NCBI GenBank assembly: GCA_029098185.1
Contig: JAQXNV010000022.1
Span: forward strand, 124,001 to 188,000
Direction: 5' to 3'
DNA: 64,000 bases
Source: Oscillospiraceae bacterium
Lineage (GTDB): Bacteria; Bacillota; Clostridia; Oscillospirales; Acutalibacteraceae
Under the pieces are notes generated by a model. It searched no databases. It was not told the origin of the DNA and worked only from the letters and a program-made list of their open reading frames with translations. The position numbers were made by a program, and so were the translations under genes. Of the stretch, positions 17,704-25,171 are shown one piece after another (position 1 is the first letter of the stretch; every line of letters starts with the position of its first letter).

Positions 17704-17730
17704 TACCATATGCAGGCGGTGACAGAGCGT
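17704..17730 (-). promoter_or_regulatory. Sigma-K-like promoter of the lysis cassette
   Basis: On the minus strand AC (17730-17729), a 16-bp spacer and CATATGGTA (17712-17704) fit the mother-cell sigma-K pattern AC-N16-CATANNNTA at every specified base. The -10 ends only 17 bp before the ATG, so the leader would be about 10 nt with the Shine-Dalgarno at its 5' end. That is a point against it. No sigma-A promoter is evident. Confidence 0.5.
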
Positions 17731-17813
17731 GTTCTCTATCACCGAAATTGTTCGACAGCAACCATCCCGGAAAAAAAGGCAAAAGTTTCCCTCTATAGGG
17801 CAACTCGGCCGTC

Positions 17814-17840
17814 ACATTTTTTCTTTTCTGCCATAAACTG
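17814..17840 (+). promoter_or_regulatory. Sigma-K/E-like promoter of the Cys-rich gene
   Basis: AC (17814-17815), 16 bp and CATAAACTG (17832-17840) match AC-N16-CATANNNTA except for the last base. It is divergent from the lysis-cassette promoter and gives a leader of about 37 nt. Confidence 0.4.
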
Positions 17841-17883
17841 AAAGCGTAGCCAAAGTTTTCTGACTGACAAAGGAGGAGTCACA

Positions 17884-18705
17884 ATGTCTGAAGCTTATTA
17901 TTCGGAAGAAGAAACAGAAAAAGCGCCCGCCCACGACCATCATCAAAATTGCTTTAAAGAAGCTGTTTGCATCGACGCCATGCGGGTGTACGATTCCTGC
18001 GGGGATAAGGACTGCCTGGAAGATCTGCGGGTATACTTTACCAGGGACCGGCAGTGCCTTGTAGATGACGCATCGTCTGTCCGCATCAAAAGTGTGGATG
18101 TCGTCAATGTGTTTCTCAACCTGGAGCCGGTGCCCTTTAATAAAGGCTTCTACTCGGTAGATATGACCTTCTTCTTCGATGTTTGTGTCGATGTGTTCTG
18201 CTCTCTGACCAACTATCCCATCTCCATCGACGGTATCGCCATCTTTAACAAAAAGGTCATCCTCTACGGCAGTGAGGGCAACGTGAAGATCTTTAATTCC
18301 GACATGGAGCCGGAGCAGGGTGAGTCTCAGGATTATCGCAAGACGCTGCCAAAAGCCGTCGTGCAGGTGGCAGAGCCTATTGCGCTGTCGGCAAAGCTGT
18401 GCCAGCATATCCCGTCCTGCGACGCCTGCTGTGCTATTCCCGACTGCATCTGCCAGCGGTTTGGCGGGGAGTTTGAGCGAGGACCCATGAAGAAAAACGT
18501 CTATGCTACCATCGGTATGTTCACCATCGTCCAGATCCTTCGCAACGTCCAGATGCTCATTCCGGCCTACGATTTCTGCATCCCGGAAAAGGAATGCGTC
18601 ACCTCCAGCGACAATCCCTGCGAGATGTTCAGCCGCATCGATTTTCCGACCGATGAATTTTTTCCGCCCAAGGTAGGGGATCTTTCCTGCGGTTGCGACA
18701 AATAA
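17884..18705 (+). CDS. Conserved Cys-rich protein, possible spore-layer protein
   Basis: I do not recognise a named family. The 273-residue protein has 18 cysteines, many in pairs or short clusters (CGDKDC, CDACC, CICQRF, SCGCDK). It also has a His-rich patch near residue 17 and no signal peptide or membrane helix. The middle (about 60-150) looks like a beta-rich domain. The AAAGGAGGAG site is well spaced from the ATG. A Cys-rich cytosolic protein with a possible mother-cell promoter would fit a spore coat or related structure, but this is inference. It is divergent from the lysis cassette. Confidence 0.6.
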   Translation: MSEAYYSEEETEKAPAHDHHQNCFKEAVCIDAMRVYDSCGDKDCLEDLRVYFTRDRQCLVDDASSVRIKSVDVVNVFLNLEPVPFNKGFYSVDMTFFFDVCVDVFCSLTNYPISIDGIAIFNKKVILYGSEGNVKIFNSDMEPEQGESQDYRKTLPKAVVQVAEPIALSAKLCQHIPSCDACCAIPDCICQRFGGEFERGPMKKNVYATIGMFTIVQILRNVQMLIPAYDFCIPEKECVTSSDNPCEMFSRIDFPTDEFFPPKVGDLSCGCDK

Positions 18706-18717
18706 TCCAATCGCCTA

Positions 18718-18746
18718 TTGACACAGTGGAGAAATCATCTTATAAT
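18718..18746 (+). promoter_or_regulatory. Consensus promoter of the thi operon
   Basis: TTGACA (18718-18723) and TATAAT (18741-18746), exactly 17 bp apart, are a perfect sigma-A consensus. The TPP riboswitch starts about 25 bp downstream. Confidence 0.92.
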
Positions 18747-18770
18747 AAAACTTGTAAAAACAAGATAACA

Positions 18771-18859
18771 GAACTGGGGAGCCAATAGTATTGGCTGAGA
18801 GTGTGGTGTTACCACTTACTCATAGAACCTGTGCGGTTAGGACCGGCGTAGGGAGTTTC
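18771..18859 (+). ncRNA. TPP riboswitch (THI element)
   Basis: The conserved TPP aptamer pieces appear in order: GGGGAGCC, GGCTGAGAG (18793-18801), GAACCTG (18825-18831) and GACCGGCGTAGGGA (18841-18854). P1 pairs GAACT with AGTTTC. It lies between a consensus promoter and an intrinsic terminator, so thiamine diphosphate should cause early termination of the thi operon. Confidence 0.96.
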
Positions 18860-18910
18860 TTTTGGCTATCCAGTTCATTGTTTTTTACAATGACAGGAAC
18901 CGAAAAACCA

Positions 18911-18941
18911 GCGCCAAGCCTTTCCGGGTTTGGCGTTTTTT
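18911..18941 (+). terminator. Riboswitch-controlled intrinsic terminator
   Basis: CGCCAA-x-CC pairs with GG-x-TTGGCG and is followed by TTTTTT, 35 bp upstream of thiS. This is the off-state platform of the TPP riboswitch. Confidence 0.85.
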
Positions 18942-18975
18942 GTTGTGTTTTTGTAATGAAAAGGAGGCATTTTTC

Positions 18976-19170
18976 ATGAAATTAAACGGCGAGATCTTTT
19001 CGCTTTCGGCGCCGGTGGCGCTGCGGGAGCTGCTGGAACAGCACGGATACCATACACTGCGCATCGCGGTAGAGCGCAACGGTGACATCGTGCCCAAAAG
19101 CGACTATGACACGACGATGATCACAGACGAGGATGTGCTGGAAGTCGTCAGCTTTGTAGGTGGCGGCTGA
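18976..19170 (+). CDS. thiS: Sulfur carrier protein ThiS
   Basis: This 64-residue ubiquitin-fold protein ends in the Gly-Gly tail (FVGGG) that is adenylated by ThiF and converted to a thiocarboxylate. It donates sulfur to ThiG for the thiazole ring. Length and C-terminus are typical. AAGGAGG precedes the ATG. The stop overlaps the thiF start by one base (TGATG), so the two are translationally coupled. Confidence 0.93.
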   Translation: MKLNGEIFSLSAPVALRELLEQHGYHTLRIAVERNGDIVPKSDYDTTMITDEDVLEVVSFVGGG

Positions 19171-19976
19171 TGAACCTGAAGCTGAACGGCCGGGAAATCA
19201 CCACAGACTGCAAGAGCCTTTTTGCCCTGCGCGAGGCGTATCGCCGAGAAGCGGATGTGGTCATTCTCAACGGCTACCAAACAAACGACGATCTGCCCCT
19301 GCAGGACGGGGACATCGTTTCTCTCATTCAAAAAGGCTGTATGCCTTCCGAAGAAGAATTGGAAAGCATGATGTGTGCCCGCCACACGCCTTTCGTCCAC
19401 GAGAAGGTGAAAGGCTCCAGGGTAGCGATTGCCGGGCTGGGCGGCCTTGGCTCTAACATTGCCGTGCTGCTGGCCCGTACCGGCGTGGGGCATTTGCTGC
19501 TGGTGGATTTTGATGTGGTAGAGCCCAGCAATCTCAACCGGCAGAGCTATTTTATCTCTCATTTGGGACTGCCCAAAACGGAAGCGATGAAAGCGCAGCT
19601 TGCGCAGATCAATCCGTTTTTACAGGTGGAGACAAAGACGCTGCGGGTCACATCGAATAACGCTGTAGAGCTGTTCCGGGAGTATCCCATCGTCTGCGAG
19701 GCTTTCGATAACCCAACAGCTAAGGCAGAGCTCATCAATACGTTGCTGGAAAACTGTCCGGAAAAGCAGATCGTGGCAGCATCCGGCATGGCGGGGTATG
19801 GTTCTTCCAATGCCATCCGCACTCGTCGGATGTTCCAAAATCTGTATGTCTGCGGCGATGGCGAAACAGCCGCCCAGGTAGGCAACGGCCTCATGGCGCC
19901 CCGGGTGACGGTGTGTGCTGCCCACCAGGCCAATATGGTGCTGCGCTTGATCTTAGGTATCCAGTCGGCTGACTGA
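19170..19976 (+). CDS. thiF: ThiS adenylyltransferase ThiF with N-terminal ThiS-like domain
   Basis: This 268-residue E1-like enzyme adenylates the C-terminus of ThiS. The nucleotide-binding loop GLGGLGS is at 89-95, followed by VDFDVVEPSNLNRQ (the Asp and Arg-x-x motif of the family). Residues 1-56 form an extra ubiquitin-like, ThiS-related domain without a terminal Gly-Gly, as in other Firmicute ThiF proteins. The fused domain cannot carry sulfur and may instead have a structural role. The free ThiS encoded just upstream is the likely substrate. Confidence 0.88.
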   Translation: MNLKLNGREITTDCKSLFALREAYRREADVVILNGYQTNDDLPLQDGDIVSLIQKGCMPSEEELESMMCARHTPFVHEKVKGSRVAIAGLGGLGSNIAVLLARTGVGHLLLVDFDVVEPSNLNRQSYFISHLGLPKTEAMKAQLAQINPFLQVETKTLRVTSNNAVELFREYPIVCEAFDNPTAKAELINTLLENCPEKQIVAASGMAGYGSSNAIRTRRMFQNLYVCGDGETAAQVGNGLMAPRVTVCAAHQANMVLRLILGIQSAD

Positions 19977-19990
19977 GCCTTCTCTGATGG

Positions 19991-20030
19991 CGTGGGGAAA
20001 GGCAATGAGAAAAAAGGTTTCCTGCCCACG
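19991..20030 (+). other. Hairpin between thiF and thiG
   Basis: CGTGGG (19991-19996) pairs with CCCACG (20025-20030), with an inner GAAA/TTTC helix and a small bulge. No T tract follows, so it is not a terminator. It could affect mRNA stability in the 128 bp gap. Confidence 0.35.
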
Positions 20031-20104
20031 TTAAAGGGACGAGAATAGGCTGAGTAAAACCAAAAAATGATAATAGAAAAGACAAAAAGAAAGGACTGTT
20101 CTTT

Positions 20105-20875
20105 ATGATAAACGATCCATTGATCATTGGCGGCAGGGAATTTTCTTCCCGGTTCCTGTTGGGGACCGGAAAGTTCTCCCTGCCCAAAACTGCCGAGGTC
20201 ATCGAGGCCGCCGGCACGCAGATCGTCACGTTGGCCCTGCGCCGGGCCAACATGGCTTTTGAGGGCAACATTCTCGACTTTATCCCAGATACCGTGACGC
20301 TGCTGCCCAATACCTCCGGCGCCCGCAACGCCAAGGAAGCGGTCCGCATTGCCCGCCTGGCACGGGAAGCCGGCTGCGGTGATTTTGTGAAGATCGAAGT
20401 CATCCATGACAGCAAATATTTGATGCCCGATAACTACGAGACCATCAAGGCGACAGAGATCCTGGCTAAGGAAGGCTTTATCGTCATGCCATACATCAGC
20501 CCGGACCTTATCGCCGCCCGAGAACTGGCCAATGTTGGCGCCGCCGCCGTCATGCCGCTGGCCGCGCCGATCGGCAGCAATAAGGGACTGCTCACAAGAG
20601 AGTTTGTGAAAATGCTGGTGGATGAGATCGACCTGCCTGTTGTGGTCGATGCCGGTATCGGTGCGCCATCCCACGCCTGCGAGGCCATGGAGCTGGGTGC
20701 CGACGCTGTTCTGGCCAACACGGCTGTGGCTACTGCCGGCGATGTGGTGGCCATGGCCCGTGCCTTCCGCATGGCTGTTGAAGCAGGTCGACAGGCTTAT
20801 CTGGCTGGACTGGGCCGGGTACTGGATTTTACCGGTGATGCTTCTTCTCCGCTGACCGGTTTTTTGGAGGATTGA
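20105..20875 (+). CDS. thiG: Thiazole synthase ThiG
   Basis: This 256-residue TIM-barrel enzyme joins deoxyxylulose 5-phosphate, dehydroglycine and the ThiS thiocarboxylate into thiazole phosphate. The Schiff-base Lys is in FVKIEVI (Lys 96); phosphate-binding loops follow in [13 protein letters not shown] and [15 protein letters not shown]. Length is normal. AAAGGAC precedes the start by nine bases. The deoxyxylulose 5-phosphate would come from Dxs, encoded later in this window. Confidence 0.95.
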   Translation: MINDPLIIGGREFSSRFLLGTGKFSLPKTAEVIEAAGTQIVTLALRRANMAFEGNILDFIPDTVTLLPNTSGARNAKEAVRIARLAREAGCGDFVKIEVIHDSKYLMPDNYETIKATEILAKEGFIVMPYISPDLIAARELANVGAAAVMPLAAPIGSNKGLLTREFVKMLVDEIDLPVVVDAGIGAPSHACEAMELGADAVLANTAVATAGDVVAMARAFRMAVEAGRQAYLAGLGRVLDFTGDASSPLTGFLED

Positions 20876-20879
20876 TCCT

Positions 20880-22028
20880 ATGCCCGACTTTATTTCTCAA
20901 AAAGATTACGATCACATGGAGCGCATCGACAGTGATCTAATGGACAAGGTCCTCTCGCTGTACGACCGATACGACCCCACTGAATATACAGAAGCTCAGG
21001 TGCGGGCCGCCCTGTGCCGGGACAGTCTGACCATTGACGATTTTGGCGCGCTGTTGTCTCCGGCGGCGGGAAGCTACCTAGAGCAGATGGCGCAAAAGGC
21101 CCAGCGGGTCAATCGGAAGCAGTTTGGCAATTCTGTTTGTCTGTACACGCCGTTGTATATCGCCAATTACTGTACCAATCACTGCGTTTACTGCGGCTTT
21201 AACTGCAAAAATCACATTACGAGAGGCAAGCTGACTTTACCGGAGATCGAAACGGAATTTAAAGCCATCGCTTCCACGGGACTGCGGGAGATCCTCATTC
21301 TCACTGGTGAATCCCGCGTCCACTCCGATCTGCCCTATATCGGAGAAGCGGTAGAACTGGCGAAACAGTATTTTTCCACTATCGGCATTGAAATCTATCC
21401 GCTCAACACCGACGAATACGCCTTCCTCCATGAAAAAGGCGCAGATTTCGTCAGCGTTTACCAGGAGACCTATAACCGGGAAAAATACAGAGAAGTCCAT
21501 CTCAGCGGTCCAAAACGAGATTTTTCTTATCGGTTCAACGCCCAGGAGAGAGCCATCCTGGGGGGGATGCGGGGCGTTAGTGTCGGCGCACTGCTGGGAC
21601 TGGATAACTTCCGTAAGGATGCCTTTGCCGCAGGACTTCACGCAAAATTTTTACAGCAAAAATACCCCCATGCAGAAGTGAGCTTCTCTGTGCCCCGGAT
21701 GCGCCCCTACAAAAACAACGAAAAGAACAACCCCAACGATGTCCATGAGCCTCAGCTTTTGCAGGTCATGCTGGCTTTCCGACTGTTCCTGCCCTTTGCG
21801 GGGATCAGCATATCTACAAGGGAACGGGCCGGATTTAGGGACCATGTGATGGATCTGTGTGCTACCCGGATCTCGGCTGGGTCAAAAACTGGCGTCGGCG
21901 GCCATGAGGAAGAGGCCAAAGGCGATGAACAGTTTGTCATCTCCGATCCTCGCGGCGTAGAGGAGATCCGTCAGATGCTGCGGGAGCGTGGGATGCAGGA
22001 AGTATTTACCGATTATATTCGATTGTAA
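20880..22028 (+). CDS. thiH: 2-iminoacetate synthase ThiH
   Basis: This 382-residue radical SAM enzyme cleaves tyrosine to p-cresol and dehydroglycine for ThiG. The 4Fe-4S motif CxxxCxxC is at Cys 98, 102 and 105 (YCTNHCVYCGF). The iron-sulfur cluster and use of tyrosine rather than glycine oxidase (ThiO) fit an anaerobe. It starts four bases after thiG, so the pair is tightly coupled, and the C-terminal domain is complete. Confidence 0.94.
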   Translation: MPDFISQKDYDHMERIDSDLMDKVLSLYDRYDPTEYTEAQVRAALCRDSLTIDDFGALLSPAAGSYLEQMAQKAQRVNRKQFGNSVCLYTPLYIANYCTNHCVYCGFNCKNHITRGKLTLPEIETEFKAIASTGLREILILTGESRVHSDLPYIGEAVELAKQYFSTIGIEIYPLNTDEYAFLHEKGADFVSVYQETYNREKYREVHLSGPKRDFSYRFNAQERAILGGMRGVSVGALLGLDNFRKDAFAAGLHAKFLQQKYPHAEVSFSVPRMRPYKNNEKNNPNDVHEPQLLQVMLAFRLFLPFAGISISTRERAGFRDHVMDLCATRISAGSKTGVGGHEEEAKGDEQFVISDPRGVEEIRQMLRERGMQEVFTDYIRL

Positions 22029-22040
22029 AGGAGCAACGCG

Positions 22041-22634
22041 ATGAAACTGATTGCTGTCACCAACCGTTCTCTCTGTGAAAATGAAAAAGACTTTTTCAGC
22101 CGGATCGAGATCTTGGCCGATACGCTGAAACGGGGCGACCGCATTATGCTGCGGGAGCCGGAGATGTCTGTGGCGGATTACACCGCGCTGGCGCAGAAAT
22201 GTCAGTTGATCTGTCACGATACACCGGTAAAGCTGTTATTGCACATCCATTTTGAAACGGCGAAACAGTTAAAGCTTTCCCGGGTCCATTTGCCGATGGC
22301 GCTGATGCGGGTAGGGATCCCTGTGGGCTACAGTTGTTCCGCATCGGTCCATAGTCCGGAAGAAGCGGCGGAAGCACAAAAGCTGGGAGCGGATTTTGTC
22401 ATTGCCGGCCATGTTTTTGCCACAGACTGCAAAAAAGGACTGCCGCCTCGTGGATTGGCATTCATTCGGGCCGTGCGGGACAACGTTTCCATCCCGGTCT
22501 ACGGCATCGGCGGTATCACGCCGGAAAATGCCCGGTCGGTGCTGGAAGCCGGCGCCGACGGTGTGTGCGTCATGTCCCGCTTCATGACGTGCAGCGACCT
22601 GGAGGATGAGATCAGAGCGTTCCAAAACGCCTAA
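22041..22634 (+). CDS. ThiE/TenI-family protein, probably thiazole tautomerase
   Basis: This 197-residue TIM-barrel protein belongs to the thiamine phosphate synthase/TenI family. Visible elements are LREP (near 37), HLP near 79, GHVFATDCKKGLPPRG near 121-136 and YGIGGI near 154. The position at the end of a thiazole-only operon (thiS-thiF-thiG-thiH) favours TenI, which aromatises the thiazole tautomer, over the coupling enzyme ThiE. The active-site differences cannot be settled by eye, so I leave the symbol blank. AAAGGAGC precedes the ATG. Confidence 0.75.
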   Translation: MKLIAVTNRSLCENEKDFFSRIEILADTLKRGDRIMLREPEMSVADYTALAQKCQLICHDTPVKLLLHIHFETAKQLKLSRVHLPMALMRVGIPVGYSCSASVHSPEEAAEAQKLGADFVIAGHVFATDCKKGLPPRGLAFIRAVRDNVSIPVYGIGGITPENARSVLEAGADGVCVMSRFMTCSDLEDEIRAFQNA

Positions 22635-22668
22635 GCATAGGATGCTTTTCTCCGGTAAAAGCTATAGA

Positions 22669-22709
22669 GATCCCCACCAAGGCTTTTAAAAGCTGGGTGG
22701 GGATTTTTA
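22669..22709 (+). terminator. Intrinsic terminator of the thi operon
   Basis: ATCCCCACC (22670-22678) pairs with GGTGGGGAT (22696-22704), with an inner GCTTT/AAAGC stem, then TTTT. Confidence 0.9.
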
Positions 22710-22761
22710 CGGGAAGGATTCGTTTTAATTTTTTGCCATACAAAAAAATTCCTTTTAAAAA

Positions 22762-22790
22762 GTATAAACCCTCTGCTGCTTTCCATACTA
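22762..22790 (+). promoter_or_regulatory. Sigma-G/F-like promoter of spoVT
   Basis: GTATA (22762-22766) and CATACTA (22784-22790) are 17 bp apart, matching the forespore pattern GNATR-N17-CATNNTA. It lies 63 bp before the spoVT start. Bacillus spoVT is sigma-G dependent. Confidence 0.6.
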
Positions 22791-22853
22791 ATCAGGAGAT
22801 GAAATTCAAAATATCCGCCTTCGGGCGAAGGGATAGAGCAGGAGGTAACCAAG

Positions 22854-23393
22854 GTGAAAGCGACAGGAATCGTGAGAAGAATTGATGATCTGGGACGGGT
22901 GGTCATCCCCAAGGAGATCCGGCGCACGCTGCGGATCCGAGAGGGCGACCCGCTGGAGATCTTTACAGACGCCGACGGCGTGGTGGTCTTTAAAAAGTAT
23001 TCGCCCATTGGAGAATTGTCTGATTTTGCCGGACAGTACGCCGAGGTACTGCACAAAACATCATCTCTGCCGGCGCTGATCTGTGACTGCGACCATGTGG
23101 TGGCGGCAGCCGGCGTGCCGCGGAAAGAGTATGTGGGCCGGCGGATCACACCGGAGATCGAGGAGTATATGCAGTCCCGGGCCAGATTTGTCAGTGGCAG
23201 CGGCCAGCGGGAAGTCAATCCGGTAGAGGGCATCGACCAGCAGGCCGGCGTGATCTGTCCCATCATCGCTTCCAGTGATGTGACCGGCGCAGTGGTGCTG
23301 TTAAAGGAAGAAGATCGGCAGCAGCCCGGGGAAACGGAGACAAAGCTGACCCAAGCCGCCGCCGCTTTTTTGGGAAAACAACTGGAAACTTGA
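22854..23393 (+). CDS. spoVT: Stage V sporulation protein T
   Basis: This 179-residue transcription regulator has an N-terminal AbrB-type swapped-hairpin DNA-binding domain (about 1-50, MKATGIVRRIDDLGRVVIPKEIRR) and a C-terminal GAF-like domain (about 55-178). In Bacillus SpoVT adjusts forespore genes under sigma-G. The GTG at 22854 follows GGAGG (22841-22845) at eight bases. Gene length and domain order are the family standard. A forespore-type promoter upstream supports the same role here. Confidence 0.93.
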   Translation: MKATGIVRRIDDLGRVVIPKEIRRTLRIREGDPLEIFTDADGVVVFKKYSPIGELSDFAGQYAEVLHKTSSLPALICDCDHVVAAAGVPRKEYVGRRITPEIEEYMQSRARFVSGSGQREVNPVEGIDQQAGVICPIIASSDVTGAVVLLKEEDRQQPGETETKLTQAAAAFLGKQLET

Positions 23394-23403
23394 GGGTTTC
23401 CCC

Positions 23404-23432
23404 TTGATTTTACAAAAAGGTTGTGCTATAAT
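23404..23432 (+). promoter_or_regulatory. Sigma-A promoter of the rimP-nusA-infB operon
   Basis: TTGATT (23404-23409) and TATAAT (23427-23432) are 17 bp apart, with extended TGC before the -10. Transcription would start near 23440. Confidence 0.85.
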
Positions 23433-23458
23433 CAAAATAGTTTTAATAGTATGAGGAT

Positions 23459-23490
23459 AAAAGAGTGGGTTTTGCCCGCTCTTTTGTTAT
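23459..23490 (+). terminator. Terminator-like hairpin in the rimP leader
   Basis: AAAAGAG-x-GGG (23459-23469) pairs with CCC-x-CTCTTTT (23475-23485) around TTTTG, followed by GTTATT. It lies between the promoter and rimP, so it may act as an attenuator. Confidence 0.6.
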
Positions 23491-23507
23491 TATTCGAGGT
23501 GAAGAGA

Positions 23508-24035
23508 TTGGCTGAGAAACAAAAAAAGAAAAAAGGCGGCAACGTCGCCCAAACGGTCTGGCGTTTGGCAGAGCCCATTGCGTCGGAGCTGGGATACGCC
23601 ATCTGGGATGTCCGATTCGTTAAAGAGGGTGCTTACCATTATCTGCGGATCACCATCGACAAGCCCGACGGTGTTACCATTGATGACTGCGAGGCCATGA
23701 GTCGTGCCATCAATGGCCCGCTGGATCAGTTGGACCCCATCGACTGCGAATACTGCCTGGAGGTCTGCTCTCCCGGCGTCGAGCGGGAACTGACACGGCC
23801 GGAGCATTTCCAATCGTATTTGGGCGAAGTGCTCAACGTGCGGCTCATTCGACCCCTGGAGGATGGCCGCAAGGAACTGGTAGCGATTCTGCACAGCGTT
23901 GAAAACAATGTACTGGAGTTAGAGACTCAGGACGGCGAATTTTTCCACATAGACAAAAAAGACACCGCATCGGTCCGTGTCAATGAAGAATACATGGACA
24001 TCGACGAAGATGACAGCGACGAAACGGAGGAATGA
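23508..24035 (+). CDS. rimP: Ribosome maturation factor RimP
   Basis: This 175-residue protein helps assemble the 30S subunit. It has a Lys-rich N-terminal leader (EKQKKKKGG), the N-terminal RimP domain (about 13-90, with SPGVERELTRPEHF near 80-95) and a C-terminal SH3-like domain. It ends in a very acidic tail (DIDEDDSDETEE). The start is a TTG at 23508 with GAGGTG seven bases upstream; the frame continues further but crosses the leader hairpin. The stop overlaps an ATG at 24032 that could be a nusA start. Confidence 0.9.
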   Translation: MAEKQKKKKGGNVAQTVWRLAEPIASELGYAIWDVRFVKEGAYHYLRITIDKPDGVTIDDCEAMSRAINGPLDQLDPIDCEYCLEVCSPGVERELTRPEHFQSYLGEVLNVRLIRPLEDGRKELVAILHSVENNVLELETQDGEFFHIDKKDTASVRVNEEYMDIDEDDSDETEE

Positions 24036-24043
24036 ACAAAATC

Positions 24044-25132
24044 ATGAACAGCGAATTGTTTGAAGCCCTGGAGCTTCTGGAGCAGGAGAGAGGGATTCCG
24101 GTAGACTTTATGATCGACCGCATTACAAAGGCCATTGTGACCGCCTGCAAAAACAGCTACGGCAATGAGGAAGCCAGAGTAGAAGTCAATATGGACAAGG
24201 GCGAATTTGAAGTATTCCTCCAAAAAGAGGTCGTGGAGGAGGTCTATGATCCCCACTGCGAGATCACCCTGGAGGACGCGAAAAAGATCGACCCCAACGC
24301 AGAGCTGGAAGGCTTTGTAGAGGTCCAGCTCAACACCAAGGAGTTTGGCCGCATTGCGGCGCAGACTGCCCGGAACATTATCCGTCAGGGCATCCGGGAC
24401 GGCGAGCGCGGCCTGATGATGCAGGAATTCCAGAGCAAACACCAGGAACTGGTCAGTGCTACGGTAGAGCGGATCGATCCTCGGACCGGCGCGGCGACGC
24501 TGCGCATCGGTAAGGCGGAAGCTGTGCTGCCAAAGAGCGAGCAGGTCGGCGATGAGGTGCTCCAGGAAGGCGACCACATCAAGGTTTATATCGTAGATGT
24601 GCGGGAAACGGAAAAAGGTCCCCGGGCGATGATCTCCCGGACCCATCCCGATCTGGTCAAGCGGCTCTTTGAGACAGAAGTGCCGGAAATTTACGACGGT
24701 ATCGTAGAGATCAAGGCTGTATCCAGAGAGGCCGGCAGCCGGACCAAGCTGGCAGTGCTCAGCCACAGCGAGGATGTGGACGCTGTCGGCGCCTGCATCG
24801 GTACAAGAGGCGCTCGTGTCAGCACCATTGTCAACGAGCTGGGCGGGGAGAAGATCGACATTGTGGAGTACAGTGACGATCCGGCGACCTTTATCGCCTC
24901 GGCGCTGTCCCCAGCCAATGTGCTTTCGGTCACCGTTACCGACCCGGAGACAAAGGCCTGTCGCGTCACCGTGCCGGACAGCCAGCTTTCCCTGGCCATC
25001 GGCAATAAGGGACAAAACGCCCGTCTGGCGGCAAAGCTGACCGGCTGGAAGATCGACATCAAGCCGGAGAGCGGCTTCTACGGCGAGGACGACCCGACGC
25101 CGGCAGAAACACAGCCGGCAGTGAAAGCGTAA
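24044..25132 (+). CDS. nusA: Transcription termination/antitermination factor NusA
   Basis: NusA binds RNA polymerase and RNA to control pausing and termination. The 362-residue protein has the N-terminal polymerase-binding domain (about 1-125), an S1 domain (about 132-200, ISRTHPDLVKRLFE after it) and two KH domains (about 200-345, GTRGARV and LAIGNKGQNARLAAKLTGW). It lacks the extra acidic repeats of Proteobacteria. ATGs lie at 24032 and 24044; GGAGG (24026-24030) is too near the first and rather far from the second. I prefer 24044 because MNSELFEAL matches family N-termini. Confidence 0.93.
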   Translation: MNSELFEALELLEQERGIPVDFMIDRITKAIVTACKNSYGNEEARVEVNMDKGEFEVFLQKEVVEEVYDPHCEITLEDAKKIDPNAELEGFVEVQLNTKEFGRIAAQTARNIIRQGIRDGERGLMMQEFQSKHQELVSATVERIDPRTGAATLRIGKAEAVLPKSEQVGDEVLQEGDHIKVYIVDVRETEKGPRAMISRTHPDLVKRLFETEVPEIYDGIVEIKAVSREAGSRTKLAVLSHSEDVDAVGACIGTRGARVSTIVNELGGEKIDIVEYSDDPATFIASALSPANVLSVTVTDPETKACRVTVPDSQLSLAIGNKGQNARLAAKLTGWKIDIKPESGFYGEDDPTPAETQPAVKA

Positions 25133-25171
25133 CAGTCAGATAGAAGAACGGTAGATAAAAGAGGTGGGATG

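Noticed and set aside
15558..18705. tRNA-Pro as an attachment site for a prophage remnant that left the lysis cassette
   Set aside because: The cassette lies on the 5' side of the tRNA, whereas integration normally uses the 3' end. I see no second copy of the tRNA tail and no integrase.
19991..20030. Terminator between thiF and thiG
   Set aside because: The hairpin has no T tract and is followed by TTAAAGGG, so the operon probably continues through it.
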